Positions 27,731-37,724 of a DNA stretch of 64,000 bases are shown one piece after another. The position numbers and the translations under genes are program-made. This DNA comes from an uncultured Pelagibacteraceae bacterium (GTDB lineage: Bacteria > Pseudomonadota > Alphaproteobacteria > Pelagibacterales > Pelagibacteraceae). Below the pieces are notes generated by a model, which searched no databases, had not been told where the DNA came from, and saw nothing but the letters and a program-made list of their open reading frames with translations. Within the stretch, counting starts at the first letter, position 1. Every line of letters begins with the position of its first letter. The stretch lies in NCBI GenBank assembly GCA_902523185.1, contig CABYYJ010000005.1:1-64000 (forward strand), read 5' to 3'.

Positions 27731-29096
27731 TTAGTTTAAGTTTATCTTTAATCATAAATAGAAATATTAAAGACGGGATAACCATTAAAGCCGTAATAAT
27801 AAAAAATATACCCCAATCGCCATTTAACCAATCTACCAAGGCTCCAGAGGATGCTGCAAGTGTGGTTCTCCCAGCTGTTCCGATTGAAGCTAGAAGAGCG
27901 TACTGAGTTGCAGTGTAGGTTCTATCAACCAACATTGAGATAAAAGCAACAAATGCAACTGTAGCAAAAGCTGCTGCCATATCATCAAATATAACTGCGA
28001 TTGCGAATAATAATTCAGACTTTCCTGACCAAGCTAATAGTGAAAATAATAGATTTGTAGAGGCCATCAGTATTCCTGAAACGAACATCGCTTTAATAAC
28101 TCCAGAACGTATAGCAAATAACCCACCAAGCAATGTAAATATAACAGTTGTTAACCAACCAAGACCTTTAGAATACAAAGCAATATCTGACTTAGTGAAA
28201 CCTATTTCCTTATAAAAGATTACAGACATTCTTCCCAAAAAAGCCTCACCTATTTTAAATAAAAAAACAAATCCTAAAATTGCCAAAGCAATATTAAATC
28301 CATTTTTTTTAAAAAAACTTATTACCGGACCAATTACTGTCCCCGTTAACCAAGCGATTATTTTCGTTAAGATATTTGAAGATCCTAATTTTGCTTCAAT
28401 CATATTATCAGTCAGTCTTTGATTTTCTGCTCTATCAATTGGCAAAGGTTCATGGACAAACATTAGACCGATATTGCAAGCAATTATAAGCATTCCCAAA
28501 ACTAAAAAAGTAATTTGCCAGTAGTTATTAAATCCTGCTTGTTGAAAAAACTCAGCTGCATTTAAAGCAACAACACCACCTAATTTATAACCCGTCCACC
28601 AGCCAACAACCGCCATGGCCGCACCAGCTTGCATTGATTTTCCTTCATGTTCGCCAATTTGTTCTATTCTTAAAGCATCAACAGTAATGTCTTGTGTTGC
28701 TGAGGCAATAGCAATTATAAGACCTATACTTATGACTAAAGCTAAATTTGCTGTTGGATTGATGAGACTCCAAACAACTAGACAGATTAAAATTATTGTC
28801 TGCATAGATATGATCCATCCCCGTCTGTGTCCCACTTTATTAGTTAACCAAGGAATTCTAATTCTATCTATGATTGGAGCCCATAAATAATTGAAAGCAT
28901 AGACTGCGAATATCAATCCCGCCCAACCAATGGTACTTCTGCTTAAACCATCTTCTTTTAACCAAAGACTTAAACTGCTTCCAATTATTACCCATGGGAA
29001 TCCACTAATTGCTCCTAACAATAATATCTTGATCATTCTTTGATCGAAATAAACTTTAAAAGTTTCAGAAAAAGATTGTTTTTTATAAATTTCCAT
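27723..29096 (-). CDS. ampG: AmpG-like MFS permease (muropeptide transporter)
   Basis: This 457-aa transporter has about 12 membrane helices and the AmpG-type N-terminus (GFPWVIIGSSLSLWLKEDGLS and AFNYLWAPIIDR). It also has a conserved GHRRGWI loop and an ATQDITVDALRIE helix typical of AmpG/SLC33-like proteins. AmpG imports GlcNAc-anhydroMurNAc peptides for recycling. The overlapping NlpC/P60 hydrolase downstream fits that pathway. It could instead carry another substrate, but this assignment is the most consistent. Confidence 0.87.
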   Translation of the reverse strand: MEIYKKQSFSETFKVYFDQRMIKILLLGAISGFPWVIIGSSLSLWLKEDGLSRSTIGWAGLIFAVYAFNYLWAPIIDRIRIPWLTNKVGHRRGWIISMQTIILICLVVWSLINPTANLALVISIGLIIAIASATQDITVDALRIEQIGEHEGKSMQAGAAMAVVGWWTGYKLGGVVALNAAEFFQQAGFNNYWQITFLVLGMLIIACNIGLMFVHEPLPIDRAENQRLTDNMIEAKLGSSNILTKIIAWLTGTVIGPVISFFKKNGFNIALAILGFVFLFKIGEAFLGRMSVIFYKEIGFTKSDIALYSKGLGWLTTVIFTLLGGLFAIRSGVIKAMFVSGILMASTNLLFSLLAWSGKSELLFAIAVIFDDMAAAFATVAFVAFISMLVDRTYTATQYALLASIGTAGRTTLAASSGALVDWLNGDWGIFFIITALMVIPSLIFLFMIKDKLKLND

Positions 29097-29099
29097 AAC

Positions 29100-30548
29100 T
29101 TAGCCTCTCCAAAAAGATGGAAAGAATAAAACTAAAACTGCAAATAATTCCAGCCTTCCTAGTAACATGCCTGCTGATAAAATCCATTTAGATGCATCTG
29201 GAATATCTTTATAATTTCCGTTAGGTCCAATAATATCACCTAAGCCAGGCCCTACATTTGAAATTGAGCTTGCTGCTCCGGAAATAGATGTAATAAAGTC
29301 TAAACCACTTATAGATAAAAGCATAGCTATAATTAGAAAAATGAATAAAAATGTAAAAATAAATATTATTACAGAATTAATAAAATTATCTGATATTTTT
29401 TGATTATTATACTTTGTTATAATTACACTATTTGGTGAAATAATTTTCTTAATTTGATTTTTTAAAAATATCAATAACATTTGTAAACGAAAAATTTTAA
29501 TTCCACATGCAGTTGAGCCTGCACATCCACCTATGAACATCAGAGCTAAAAAAAAGATTAAAGAAAATTTTCCCCATAACCCAAAGTCATCTGTAACATA
29601 TCCAGTTCCAGATAGAATTGAAATTACATTGAAAGAGGAAATTCTAATTTTATCAAATAGACTACTTTCATCATTTATTAGCAAAAGGTATAAAAACATT
29701 ATGATTATTGAAATTAAAAGCAGATAAATTAATCCTCTTATTTGAATATCTTGAAAAAAAATTTTTTTATTTCCTTGAGTAAATTTTAAGTAAGATATAA
29801 ATGGAATACTACCTAATATGATAAATATACTAGCTACCATTTCAATGTTAGAGCTTTTAAAGAAACCTATGGAGTCATTATGTGTAGAAAAACCTCCCGT
29901 TGCAATAGTCGTCATTGCATGACTCACGCTATCAAAAATTGTCATACCAAATATCCAATAAAAAAAACCACACATTAAAGTTAAAATTATATAAGTTGAT
30001 ATTATTATAGTTGCGACCTCTATGGTTCGAGGAAGAATTTTTTCTGTACTATCTGGTCCCTCCATTTTAAAAAGTTGCATTCCACCAACTTTTAATAAAG
30101 GCAAAATTGTAATCGCCATTACAACTATCCCAATTCCACCTAACCATTGCATAATTGCTCTCCATAGTAAAATACTTTTGGGACTATTATCCAAATCAGA
30201 TATTATTGTTGCACCAGTCGTAGTTATACCAGACATACTCTCAAAAAAAGCTTCACTGAAAGAAAAATTTTGAGTTGATAATAAAAATGGTAGACTTCCA
30301 AAAACAGCTACTGTAACCCAAGCCAGCGAAGAAAATAAAAAAGTTTGCCTTAAATTTAATTTAAATTCTTTCTCAAGATTAGCTAAGATAAATAAAATCC
30401 CTATAAAAATTGTAACAAAAGATGCAGATATAAAGCTATGACTACCTTCATCCAAAACAACCTGTAAGACATAAGGTGCTAACATGGACGCACCTAAGAC
30501 AATAAGTAATATGCCGATTAAAAAAAATACGGTTTTATTTGTAGCCAT
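29100..30548 (-). CDS. trkH: Trk-type potassium uptake protein TrkH
   Basis: This 482-aa membrane protein has the fourfold M1-P-M2 repeat of the TrkH/KtrB superfamily. All four P-loops are recognisable: SGITTTGATI, ATGGFSTH, GTGYVTDDFG and SNVGPGLGD. It forms the K+ pore and normally works with a cytoplasmic TrkA/KtrA gate, which is not in this window. It begins the minus-strand run trkH-ampG-NlpC; the gap to ampG is only 3 bases. Confidence 0.94.
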   Translation of the reverse strand: MATNKTVFFLIGILLIVLGASMLAPYVLQVVLDEGSHSFISASFVTIFIGILFILANLEKEFKLNLRQTFLFSSLAWVTVAVFGSLPFLLSTQNFSFSEAFFESMSGITTTGATIISDLDNSPKSILLWRAIMQWLGGIGIVVMAITILPLLKVGGMQLFKMEGPDSTEKILPRTIEVATIIISTYIILTLMCGFFYWIFGMTIFDSVSHAMTTIATGGFSTHNDSIGFFKSSNIEMVASIFIILGSIPFISYLKFTQGNKKIFFQDIQIRGLIYLLLISIIIMFLYLLLINDESSLFDKIRISSFNVISILSGTGYVTDDFGLWGKFSLIFFLALMFIGGCAGSTACGIKIFRLQMLLIFLKNQIKKIISPNSVIITKYNNQKISDNFINSVIIFIFTFLFIFLIIAMLLSISGLDFITSISGAASSISNVGPGLGDIIGPNGNYKDIPDASKWILSAGMLLGRLELFAVLVLFFPSFWRG

Positions 30549-30643
30549 TGTATAATTGAGATTATTTAAATAGTTCTAAAATTCAACTTAATATAGTGCA
30601 ATTATATCTGTATTTTGCGTATAAAATTTAATAAACCTTAATT

Positions 30644-32206
30644 ATGTTAGATATCAACTTAATTCAATCAACTTCTTCTTGGCCATTTGTTGAAGTTAGG
30701 AAGCTCCTAAAAGACAGAGGAGAATTAATTAAAAAAAAAAAAAAAATTACGTTTCAAACAGGCTATGGGCCCAGTGGTTTACCACATATTGGAACATTCG
30801 GTGAAGTTGCTAGAACCACAATGATGATCAATGCTTTAAACCATATTCAAAAAATTGATCATGAATTGATAACATTTTCAGATGATATGGATGGTTTAAG
30901 AAAAGTTCCGGATAATGTCCCTGATGGAGAGGTATTAAAAAAAAATTTGGGAAAACCTCTTACATCTATTCCTGACCCATTCAAAAAATATAATAGTTTT
31001 GGAGAGCATAACAACGAGATGCTAAGAGAATTCCTAAAAAAATTTAATTTTAAGTTCATTTTTAAAAGTTCAACTGAAAATTATCGAAAAGGAGTTTTTA
31101 ATAATTCTTTATCACGGGTTTTAGAAAAATATGAAGAAATAATGAATATAATTCTACCGACATTAAGAGAGGAAAGAAGAAAAACATATTGTCCATTTTT
31201 GCCTATTTGCCCTAAAACAGGAGTCGTTCTAGAAATTCCCTTGCTAAGTATGGATAAACAGTCAGGAAAAATAATCTTCGATAACAAAGGGGAAAAACTA
31301 GAAGTAGATATTTTAAATGGTAATTGCAAATTACAATGGAAAGTGGATTGGGCCATGCGTTGGTTTACATTTGATGTTGATTTTGAAATGTATGGAAAAG
31401 ATTTGACTGAAAGCGCAATTTTATCCAGTAAGATTTGCAGAATACTTGGAAAACATCCCCCTAATGGATTCGCGTATGAATTATTTTTAGACGAAAAAGG
31501 AGAGAAAATTTCAAAATCAAAAGGTAATGGAATATCAATTGAGCAATGGTTGAGGTATGCTTCGCCAGAAAGCTTAGCTATGTACATGTATCCAAATCCT
31601 AAGAGAGCAAAAAAACTTTATTCAGAAGTTGTACCAAAAACTGTAGATGAATATCTTTCTTTTATTGAAAAATATCCGACTCAAGAAAAAAAAGAACAAT
31701 TGTTGAATCCAGTTTGGCATGTACATAACGGAAATCCTCCAAAAGAAAAAATAGTCATGCCTTTTTCGATGTTGTTGAATTTAGTAGGCTCGAGCAATGC
31801 AAAGAACAAAGAAATTCTTTGGAAATTTATTAATAGATTTCATAAAGAGATAAAACCAAAAGACCACAAGATACTTGATGGACTAACAAATTATGCCATT
31901 AATTATTTTAAAGATAAAGTTGAGCCAAAAAAAAATTTTAAAAAGCCAAGCGTTGATGAAAAAAAGGCTTTGGAAAAATTGATAAAAAAATTGGAAGAAA
32001 TTGAAAAATCATTAAGCCCAGAGGAAATTCAAACCTTAGTTTATACTGTTGGAAAAGAAAATGGATACCAAAAAAATTTAAGAGATTGGTTTAAACTTAT
32101 TTATCAAGTTGTTTTTGGAGAAGAAAATGGACCTAGAATGGGATTTTTTATAAGTTTTTTTGGACTTAAAGAGACTATTGAATTAATAAGTAATAAAATA
32201 AAATAA
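30644..32206 (+). CDS. lysK: Class I lysyl-tRNA synthetase
   Basis: This 520-aa protein is a class I enzyme, with a HIGH-like HIGT at residues 48-51 (YGPSGLPHIGTFGEV) and a KMSKS-like KISKS near residue 288. The DGLRKVPDN and WAMRWFTFDVDFEMYGKDL segments are typical of LysK. Class I LysRS occurs in archaea and many alphaproteobacteria in place of the class II enzyme. The stop overlaps the pyrD ATG by one base. The 95-base gap from trkH contains a TATAAA-like box but no certain promoter. Confidence 0.95.
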   Translation: MLDINLIQSTSSWPFVEVRKLLKDRGELIKKKKKITFQTGYGPSGLPHIGTFGEVARTTMMINALNHIQKIDHELITFSDDMDGLRKVPDNVPDGEVLKKNLGKPLTSIPDPFKKYNSFGEHNNEMLREFLKKFNFKFIFKSSTENYRKGVFNNSLSRVLEKYEEIMNIILPTLREERRKTYCPFLPICPKTGVVLEIPLLSMDKQSGKIIFDNKGEKLEVDILNGNCKLQWKVDWAMRWFTFDVDFEMYGKDLTESAILSSKICRILGKHPPNGFAYELFLDEKGEKISKSKGNGISIEQWLRYASPESLAMYMYPNPKRAKKLYSEVVPKTVDEYLSFIEKYPTQEKKEQLLNPVWHVHNGNPPKEKIVMPFSMLLNLVGSSNAKNKEILWKFINRFHKEIKPKDHKILDGLTNYAINYFKDKVEPKKNFKKPSVDEKKALEKLIKKLEEIEKSLSPEEIQTLVYTVGKENGYQKNLRDWFKLIYQVVFGEENGPRMGFFISFFGLKETIELISNKIK

Positions 32207-33252
32207 TGTTTTCAATTTTTAGACCTTTTATCTTTTCGCTTGATCCTGAAACTGCACATGATTTAGCTATTCATTCTTTAAAATTTAATGTTTTACCAAA
32301 AAATTTTTTTCAAGTAGATAACGAAGAACTATTAGAAACTAATTTATTTAATGAGTTATTACCAAATCCCATTGGTTTAGCAGCGGGATTTGACAAAAGT
32401 GCTGAAGTTTACAACTCGTTATTTAAACTCGGTTATGGCTTCGTAGAAGTAGGTACAGTGACACCAGAAAGACAACTTGGTAACCCTAAACCTAGAATTT
32501 TTAGGTTAGAAAAAGATCAAGCTCTTATAAATCGACTTGGTTTTAATAATCATGGATCTAAAGTTGTGTCCAAAAGAATATCAGAAAATCTACCAAGAGG
32601 CTTTTTAGGAATTAATATTGGACCTAACAAAGATACAAAAAAAAAAGAGGAAGACTTTTATATCTGTCTATCTCAACTTTTCTCTTACGCTGGATATTTA
32701 ACAATAAATATATCTTCACCAAATACTGAGGGATTAAGAGATTTTCACGAACAAAATGAGCTTGAAAAACTTCTAATGGGAATAAATAAAATTAGAAGAG
32801 AAAAAAATATTGTAAAACCAATTGCAGTCAAGCTTTCTCCAGATTTAAATGACGCTGAAATTAGTAGAATAATTGAATTAATTATTAAACATAAAATTGA
32901 TGGAATAATAGTTTCTAATACAACAGAGAGAAATCGTGAAAATTTATTTGATATACAAAAAAACGAAATAGGAGGATTATCAGGGCAACCTTTAAGAAAT
33001 TTATCTACAAATATGATAAAAAAATTTTACAAAGAAACTAAAGGAAATATCCAAATAATTGGGGTGGGTGGCATAGACTCTGGTCAAGCAGCTTTTGAAA
33101 AAATATGCGCTGGAGCTAATGCAGTACAATTATATACGGGGATGGTTTATAAGGGTCCTGGAGTGGTTAGAGAGATGAAAAAGGAGTTAATTGTAATTTT
33201 AAAAAAAGAAAATCTCAAAAATATTAATGAAGCCGTCGGAATTAATGCTTGA
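32206..33252 (+). CDS. pyrD: Dihydroorotate dehydrogenase (quinone), class 2
   Basis: This 348-aa enzyme has an N-terminal membrane-associating segment (FRPFIFSLDPETAHDLAIHSL), IGLAAGFDKSAEVYN, GFGFVEVGTVTP-type FMN residues (here YGFVEVGTVTPERQ), NISSPNTEGLRDF with the catalytic Ser, and GVGGIDSGQAAFEKICAGA at the phosphate-binding end. It oxidises dihydroorotate to orotate and passes electrons to ubiquinone. It is joined to lysK by a one-base overlap. Confidence 0.96.
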   Translation: MFSIFRPFIFSLDPETAHDLAIHSLKFNVLPKNFFQVDNEELLETNLFNELLPNPIGLAAGFDKSAEVYNSLFKLGYGFVEVGTVTPERQLGNPKPRIFRLEKDQALINRLGFNNHGSKVVSKRISENLPRGFLGINIGPNKDTKKKEEDFYICLSQLFSYAGYLTINISSPNTEGLRDFHEQNELEKLLMGINKIRREKNIVKPIAVKLSPDLNDAEISRIIELIIKHKIDGIIVSNTTERNRENLFDIQKNEIGGLSGQPLRNLSTNMIKKFYKETKGNIQIIGVGGIDSGQAAFEKICAGANAVQLYTGMVYKGPGVVREMKKELIVILKKENLKNINEAVGINA

Positions 33253-33292
33253 CCACTCTTACCTCTACACTTATATAACTTAAGGAACTTTT

Positions 33293-33571
33293 ATGTCTAA
33301 AAGATGCGAATTAACTGGAATATCCCCCCTAAAGGGGCACAACGTGAGTCATGCTAAAAATAAAACTAAAAGAAGATTTCTGCCAAATCTTAAAAAAGTA
33401 ACCTTTAGAAGTGATACACTTAAAAAAGATATAAAACTGAACGTGGCTAATGCAGCTTTAAGAACTGTTGATTTTAAAGGAGGTCTAGACAAATATCTAA
33501 TATCGGCAAAAAATTCAAAGTTATCAAAAAAAGTAAAAAAACTTAAAGCCTCTATTTCCGCAAAGTTATAA
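33293..33571 (+). CDS. rpmB: 50S ribosomal protein L28
   Basis: This 92-aa basic protein starts MSKRCELTGISPLKGHNVSHAKNK-like, the standard L28 N-terminus, and keeps the KTKRRFLPNLKKVTF strand. It lies 40 bases after pyrD and one base before the VUT transporter gene. Proximity to the cobT-cobS block is a familiar alphaproteobacterial arrangement. Confidence 0.96.
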   Translation: MSKRCELTGISPLKGHNVSHAKNKTKRRFLPNLKKVTFRSDTLKKDIKLNVANAALRTVDFKGGLDKYLISAKNSKLSKKVKKLKASISAKL

Positions 33572-33572
33572 A

Positions 33573-34148
33573 ATGAATCTATATTATAAACTTTCAATTC
33601 TAATGGGAATTGTTGTTGTTCTCTCCAACTATCTTGTTCAATTCCCAGTTCAACAATTTGGTTTAAGTGAAATATTAACTTATGGGGCATTCAGTTATCC
33701 AGTAACATTTTTGATAACTGATTTAGCTAACCGCGCATATGGTAAAGCCGTCGCAAGGAAAGTCGTTTATTTAGGTTTCATCATAGGAATATTACTGACT
33801 TTATTCGTTTCTACAAACTTTAAAGACATCATATCAATAAGAATTGCAATTGGTTCAGGAGTAGCTTTCTTTATTGCTCAAAATTTAGATGTACAGGTAT
33901 TCGATAGATTTAGAAAAAAAAATTGGTATGTTGCTCCTCTTACATCATCTATTTTGGGTTCGGTAACGGATACTTTTTTATTTTTTTCTATTGCCTTTTA
34001 CGCTACCGGGGTCCCATGGGTTTCTTTAGCAATGGGAGATTTAGCGGTTAAATTATTTATAACTTTACTTATGTTAATTCCGTTTAGGCTTTTGTTGAAT
34101 AAGATTCGAGATTATACAGATAACTCAAATCCAAGAGTAGAGTCTTAA
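33573..34148 (+). CDS. VUT-family (queuosine precursor type) transporter
   Basis: This 191-aa protein has five to six hydrophobic helices. Its features [24 protein letters not shown] and [33 protein letters not shown] match the VUT/YhhQ family, whose E. coli member imports queuosine precursors for tRNA modification. It follows rpmB by one base and its 3' end overlaps cobT (convergent) by 4 bases. The substrate is inferred from the family. Confidence 0.85.
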   Translation: MNLYYKLSILMGIVVVLSNYLVQFPVQQFGLSEILTYGAFSYPVTFLITDLANRAYGKAVARKVVYLGFIIGILLTLFVSTNFKDIISIRIAIGSGVAFFIAQNLDVQVFDRFRKKNWYVAPLTSSILGSVTDTFLFFSIAFYATGVPWVSLAMGDLAVKLFITLLMLIPFRLLLNKIRDYTDNSNPRVES

Positions 34149-35944
34149 TGCAAGGTTTTTTTATTATTTTCAACAAATAAATCGGTTAACTGATTTATCA
34201 TTACATCACCTAGATCTTGGACATCTGTGATTTTGATAGCTCGATCATAGTATCTAGTAACATCATGACCAATACCAATAGCTAATAACTCAATGTTTGA
34301 TTTTGTTTCAATCCATCTGACTGTTTTTTTTAAATTTGTTTCAAGATAGTCGCTAGTGTTAGTTGAAAGCGTAGAATCATCTACAGGAGCCCCATCTGAA
34401 ATTACCATTAAAATTTTTCTATCTTCTTTTCTTTTATTCATTTTATTGAAAGCCCACTTTAAGGCTTCACCATCAATATTTTCTTTGAGCAAACCCTCTT
34501 TCAGCATAAGCCCCATATTATTTTTTGCTTGTCTCCACTGGGTATCTGCAGATTTATAAATTATATGTCTTAAATCATTCAATCTTCCAGGTAAATTTGG
34601 TTTATTATTTTTCATCCATTTCTCTCTGGATGAACCACCTTTCCAATGCTTAGTCGTAAATCCTAATATTTCAACTTTTACCATACATCTCTCCAAAGTC
34701 CTTGATAATATATCAGCACAAATAGCAGCAACTGAAATAGGTTTACCTCTCATTGAACCGGAATTATCAATTAATATTGTAACTAAAGTATCTTTAAATT
34801 CGATATCTTTTTCCTTTTTAAATGACAATGAATTGAAGGGATCCACAATAACTCTTGTAAGTTTAGATGTATCTAGCAATCCTTCCTCTAGGTCAAAATT
34901 CCAAGATCTATTTTGTTTTGCTAATAGTTTTCTTTGAAGTTTATTTGCTAATTTTGATATAAAATTTTTTAATTGAAGTAGTTGTTGGTCTAAATTCTTT
35001 CTTAATCTCGCCAGCTCATCTACACTTTCAAGATCTTCAGCTTTTACTATTTCGTCAAACTCTTCTGTGTAAGTTTTATATTTAATATCACCAAAATTTG
35101 TATTTCCTCTTTTCTTAATGTCTGGTCTTGAACTATCTTCGACTTCAAGTTCTTCCTCTACATTATCAGAGTCTTTCGTTTGGTGGTCTTGGTCTAATAC
35201 ACTGCTATCTATAGACATTTCCTCATGTATCTCCTCTTTTTGCCTAGATTTTTGCTCCTGGTTTTGAGGCTTCGCTTGCTTATCATCATTGTTGCTCTCT
35301 TCATCGTTTTTTTCTTCGTTATCAGTATTTTCATCCAAACTCATATCTGAAATTAACTGAGAAATAAGAGCATTAAATTTTTCTTGATCTAATGTGGACT
35401 CTTTTAATTCCACAATACTATTTTTAAATTTATCGTTGAGATCTTTTTTATAAGTTTTTAACTTTTTATCTATTTGACTTTCACTCTTAAAATCTAAAAA
35501 TTTAATTCTCAAATAGTTCTCGAAAGACTCAATAATTTTATCTTCGCTACTTTTAAGGTCCAAACCTGCGATTCTTTTTTGATAAAAATTCTCTATATTG
35601 CTTTTTACACCTTTAAAATAACCTGCTCCAATTTTTTCACACCGGATTTTTTCAGAAACACTATAAAGTTTTTTAGATATGTTTCCTTCAGGTTCATACT
35701 TTTTAAGGGTCTCTTTATTTGAAAATCTCCACCTTAAAGATTTTGAGTCAGCTAAAGCTCTAATTTCCTCGTAGTTTAATTTATTTTCAGTTCTATCAAG
35801 TTCAGGCAATCTTATTGAATTTTCTAATGATTTCGTTGTCTGATTGCCAAAAATAACCTCAATTTTTTCTGAATTAGATAGAGATCTAACAGTAGAGGTT
35901 ATTGCTGTTTTAAAATCTTCTAACTTCTCTTTTTTAGTATCCAC
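34145..35944 (-). CDS. cobT: CobT-like VWA protein (annotated as cobaltochelatase subunit)
   Basis: I place the start at GTG 35944, two bases after the cobS stop, giving 599 aa and N-terminal [16 protein letters not shown]. An ATG at 35995 would overlap cobS by 49 bases and add 17 residues. The protein has a long helical N-terminal half, a highly acidic Glu/Asp/Gln linker (about 200-290) and a C-terminal VWA domain whose MIDAS motif DNSGSM is near residue 393, with ISDGAP further on. CobT partners CobS and CobN in aerobic cobalt insertion. No other cobalamin gene is visible, so the actual client may differ. Confidence 0.85.
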   Translation of the reverse strand: MDTKKEKLEDFKTAITSTVRSLSNSEKIEVIFGNQTTKSLENSIRLPELDRTENKLNYEEIRALADSKSLRWRFSNKETLKKYEPEGNISKKLYSVSEKIRCEKIGAGYFKGVKSNIENFYQKRIAGLDLKSSEDKIIESFENYLRIKFLDFKSESQIDKKLKTYKKDLNDKFKNSIVELKESTLDQEKFNALISQLISDMSLDENTDNEEKNDEESNNDDKQAKPQNQEQKSRQKEEIHEEMSIDSSVLDQDHQTKDSDNVEEELEVEDSSRPDIKKRGNTNFGDIKYKTYTEEFDEIVKAEDLESVDELARLRKNLDQQLLQLKNFISKLANKLQRKLLAKQNRSWNFDLEEGLLDTSKLTRVIVDPFNSLSFKKEKDIEFKDTLVTILIDNSGSMRGKPISVAAICADILSRTLERCMVKVEILGFTTKHWKGGSSREKWMKNNKPNLPGRLNDLRHIIYKSADTQWRQAKNNMGLMLKEGLLKENIDGEALKWAFNKMNKRKEDRKILMVISDGAPVDDSTLSTNTSDYLETNLKKTVRWIETKSNIELLAIGIGHDVTRYYDRAIKITDVQDLGDVMINQLTDLFVENNKKTLH

Positions 35945-35946
35945 TT

Positions 35947-36924
35947 TTATATTGTGATATTTATTGAAGACTCTGGCAAATCCTCTCCAAAGCATCTTTG
36001 ATAATATTCAGAAATAATTTTTTTTTCCAGGTCATCACATTTATTCAAAAAAGTTATCCTAAATGAATAGCCTTTATCTTTAAATATATTTGTATTTTCT
36101 GCCCAATGCAAAACGGTCCTTGGGCTCATCACTGTAGAAATGTCTCCATTGATAAAACCTTTTCTAGTTAAGTCTGCAACTTTTATCATGTTTGATAATA
36201 ATTCTTTACCTTCTTTGTTATTAAACATTTTATTTTTTGCTAAAACTATCTCTAATTCTTTCTCAAAAGGAAGATAATTAAGAGTTGAAACAATATTCCA
36301 TCTGTCCATTTGACCTTGATTAATTTGTTGTGTGCCATGATAAAGTCCTGTTGTATCTCCTAAACCAACAGTATTTGTAGTTGCAAATATTCTAAAAAAA
36401 TCATGCTGTTCTAAAACCTTATTTTTATCCAATAAAGTAAAATTACCATCACTTTCAAGAACTCTTTGAATTACAAACATAACATCAGGTCTTCCTGCAT
36501 CGTACTCATCAAATACTAGTGCAACCGGATTTTGAATTGACCACGGAAGTAATCCTTCTTTAAATTCTGTAATTTGTTTTCCGTCTTTTAATTTTATTGA
36601 GTCTTTACCTATTAAATCAATTCTACTTATGTGACTATCAAGATTGACCCTTATACACGGCCAGTTTAATCTTGCTGCAACTTGCTCAATATGTGTAGAT
36701 TTACCTGTCCCGTGGTATCCTTGAATTAAAACTCGCTTATTAAAGGAAAATCCTGCTAAAATAGCTAAAGTTGTGTCTTTATCAAATTTGTAATCTGGAT
36801 CTATTTTTGGAACATATTCATTCTTTTTTGAAAAAGCTCCAACTTTCATATCGCTATCGAAACCAAAAGTTTGTTTAACTGAAAGTTTTATATCAGGTTT
36901 TTGTATAAGCTGTTCTGTATTCAT
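35947..36924 (-). CDS. cobS: CobS-like MoxR-type AAA+ ATPase
   Basis: This 325-aa AAA+ protein has Walker A GYHGTGKS (residues 69-76), Walker B VALVFDE (134-140), sensor-1 FATTNTVG and an arginine-finger region near SPRTVLHW. CobS is the ATPase motor of the aerobic cobaltochelatase, working on the VWA protein CobT. The length and sequence fit alphaproteobacterial CobS closely. It overlaps the upstream J-domain gene by 4 bases and is followed by cobT after 2 bases. Confidence 0.9.
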   Translation of the reverse strand: MNTEQLIQKPDIKLSVKQTFGFDSDMKVGAFSKKNEYVPKIDPDYKFDKDTTLAILAGFSFNKRVLIQGYHGTGKSTHIEQVAARLNWPCIRVNLDSHISRIDLIGKDSIKLKDGKQITEFKEGLLPWSIQNPVALVFDEYDAGRPDVMFVIQRVLESDGNFTLLDKNKVLEQHDFFRIFATTNTVGLGDTTGLYHGTQQINQGQMDRWNIVSTLNYLPFEKELEIVLAKNKMFNNKEGKELLSNMIKVADLTRKGFINGDISTVMSPRTVLHWAENTNIFKDKGYSFRITFLNKCDDLEKKIISEYYQRCFGEDLPESSINITI

Positions 36925-37436
36925 TTTTTACCCAGTGTTTTTTTTAATTGGCTATAAGCTAAAGTAATTATTTTCAATTTGTCTTCAAATTTTTTACTAC
37001 CTTTGTTTTTATCAGGGTGGTATTTTTTTACAAGTTCTTTAAATTTTGATTGAATTTTATCCCATTTTGCATCCTCATTTAACTCCATAACCTGAAGTGC
37101 ATCTCTATCAGTTTGTGAAATTTTCATTTTTTTATATTCTTTATAGTTAGATCTGTTAAATATGTTTAATTTATCCTCAAGAGCATTATTCCATAAAATA
37201 CTAAAAAAATTTTCAGAAGAACCAAACTTTTTTGTTGATTTGTGCCATGTCAAATCAGATTTTATAAAATACTCAATTTCTTGGTCATTCATATTCTCAA
37301 AATAATTCCAGTTTTTATTAAATATTTTAATGTGTTCAAGACAAAGTAATCTAAATTTTTTACTATTATCCCTCTCAATAGGAGCTTTATAAGTTCCTGT
37401 ATTTTTACAATTTTCCCAATCACAAATAATTTTCAT
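36921..37436 (-). CDS. J-domain protein (DnaJ-like) with N-terminal Cys cluster
   Basis: This 171-aa protein has a C-terminal J-domain (about 110-170) with the essential HPD at 140-142 (KKYHPDKNKG). The N-terminal part has C5-x4-C10 and C32-x2-H35, which could bind a metal. J-domains recruit Hsp70. The gene is first in the unit J-domain/cobS/cobT and overlaps cobS by 4 bases. The same association, next to bolA, is known to me in other alphaproteobacteria. The client is unknown. Confidence 0.88.
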   Translation of the reverse strand: MKIICDWENCKNTGTYKAPIERDNSKKFRLLCLEHIKIFNKNWNYFENMNDQEIEYFIKSDLTWHKSTKKFGSSENFFSILWNNALEDKLNIFNRSNYKEYKKMKISQTDRDALQVMELNEDAKWDKIQSKFKELVKKYHPDKNKGSKKFEDKLKIITLAYSQLKKTLGKK

Positions 37437-37466
37437 TATTTAGATCTATATAGTAAAATTAAAAAA

Positions 37467-37724
37467 ATGAAAAATTATTTTCTTAATATTAAAAAAAAAT
37501 TAAAAGAAAAAATTAAAATTGAAAATATAGAAATTATAGATAACTCAAGTAAGCATATGCATCACAAATTTTATAGTCCAGAAAAATTTCATCTTCAAAT
37601 AAAAATACAATCTATGTATTTGGCTTCTTTAAATAGTCTTAGCGCCCAGAGATTGGTAATGAACATTCTTAAAGAAGATTTAAAAAAAAAAATCCATGCA
37701 CTTGAGATTAGTATAAAGCCATAG
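37467..37724 (+). CDS. BolA family protein
   Basis: This 85-aa protein has the BolA fold pattern: an N-terminal helix, then SSKHMHHKFYSPEKFHLQIKI with the conserved His residues, a LSAQRLVMNILKEDL helix and the terminal IHALEISIKP strand. BolA proteins pair with monothiol glutaredoxins in Fe-S handling. It diverges from the J-domain gene by 30 bases and its 3' end overlaps aroB by 17 bases. Confidence 0.9.
   Translation: MKNYFLNIKKKLKEKIKIENIEIIDNSSKHMHHKFYSPEKFHLQIKIQSMYLASLNSLSAQRLVMNILKEDLKKKIHALEISIKP

Noticed and set aside
31081-31587. 168-codon open frame on the minus strand inside lysK
   Set aside because: It is antisense to a well-supported gene with all catalytic motifs, and the translated product shows no recognisable domain.
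33349-33690. 113-codon open frame opposite rpmB and the VUT transporter gene
   Set aside because: It spans two convincing genes in antisense; no start signal or domain.
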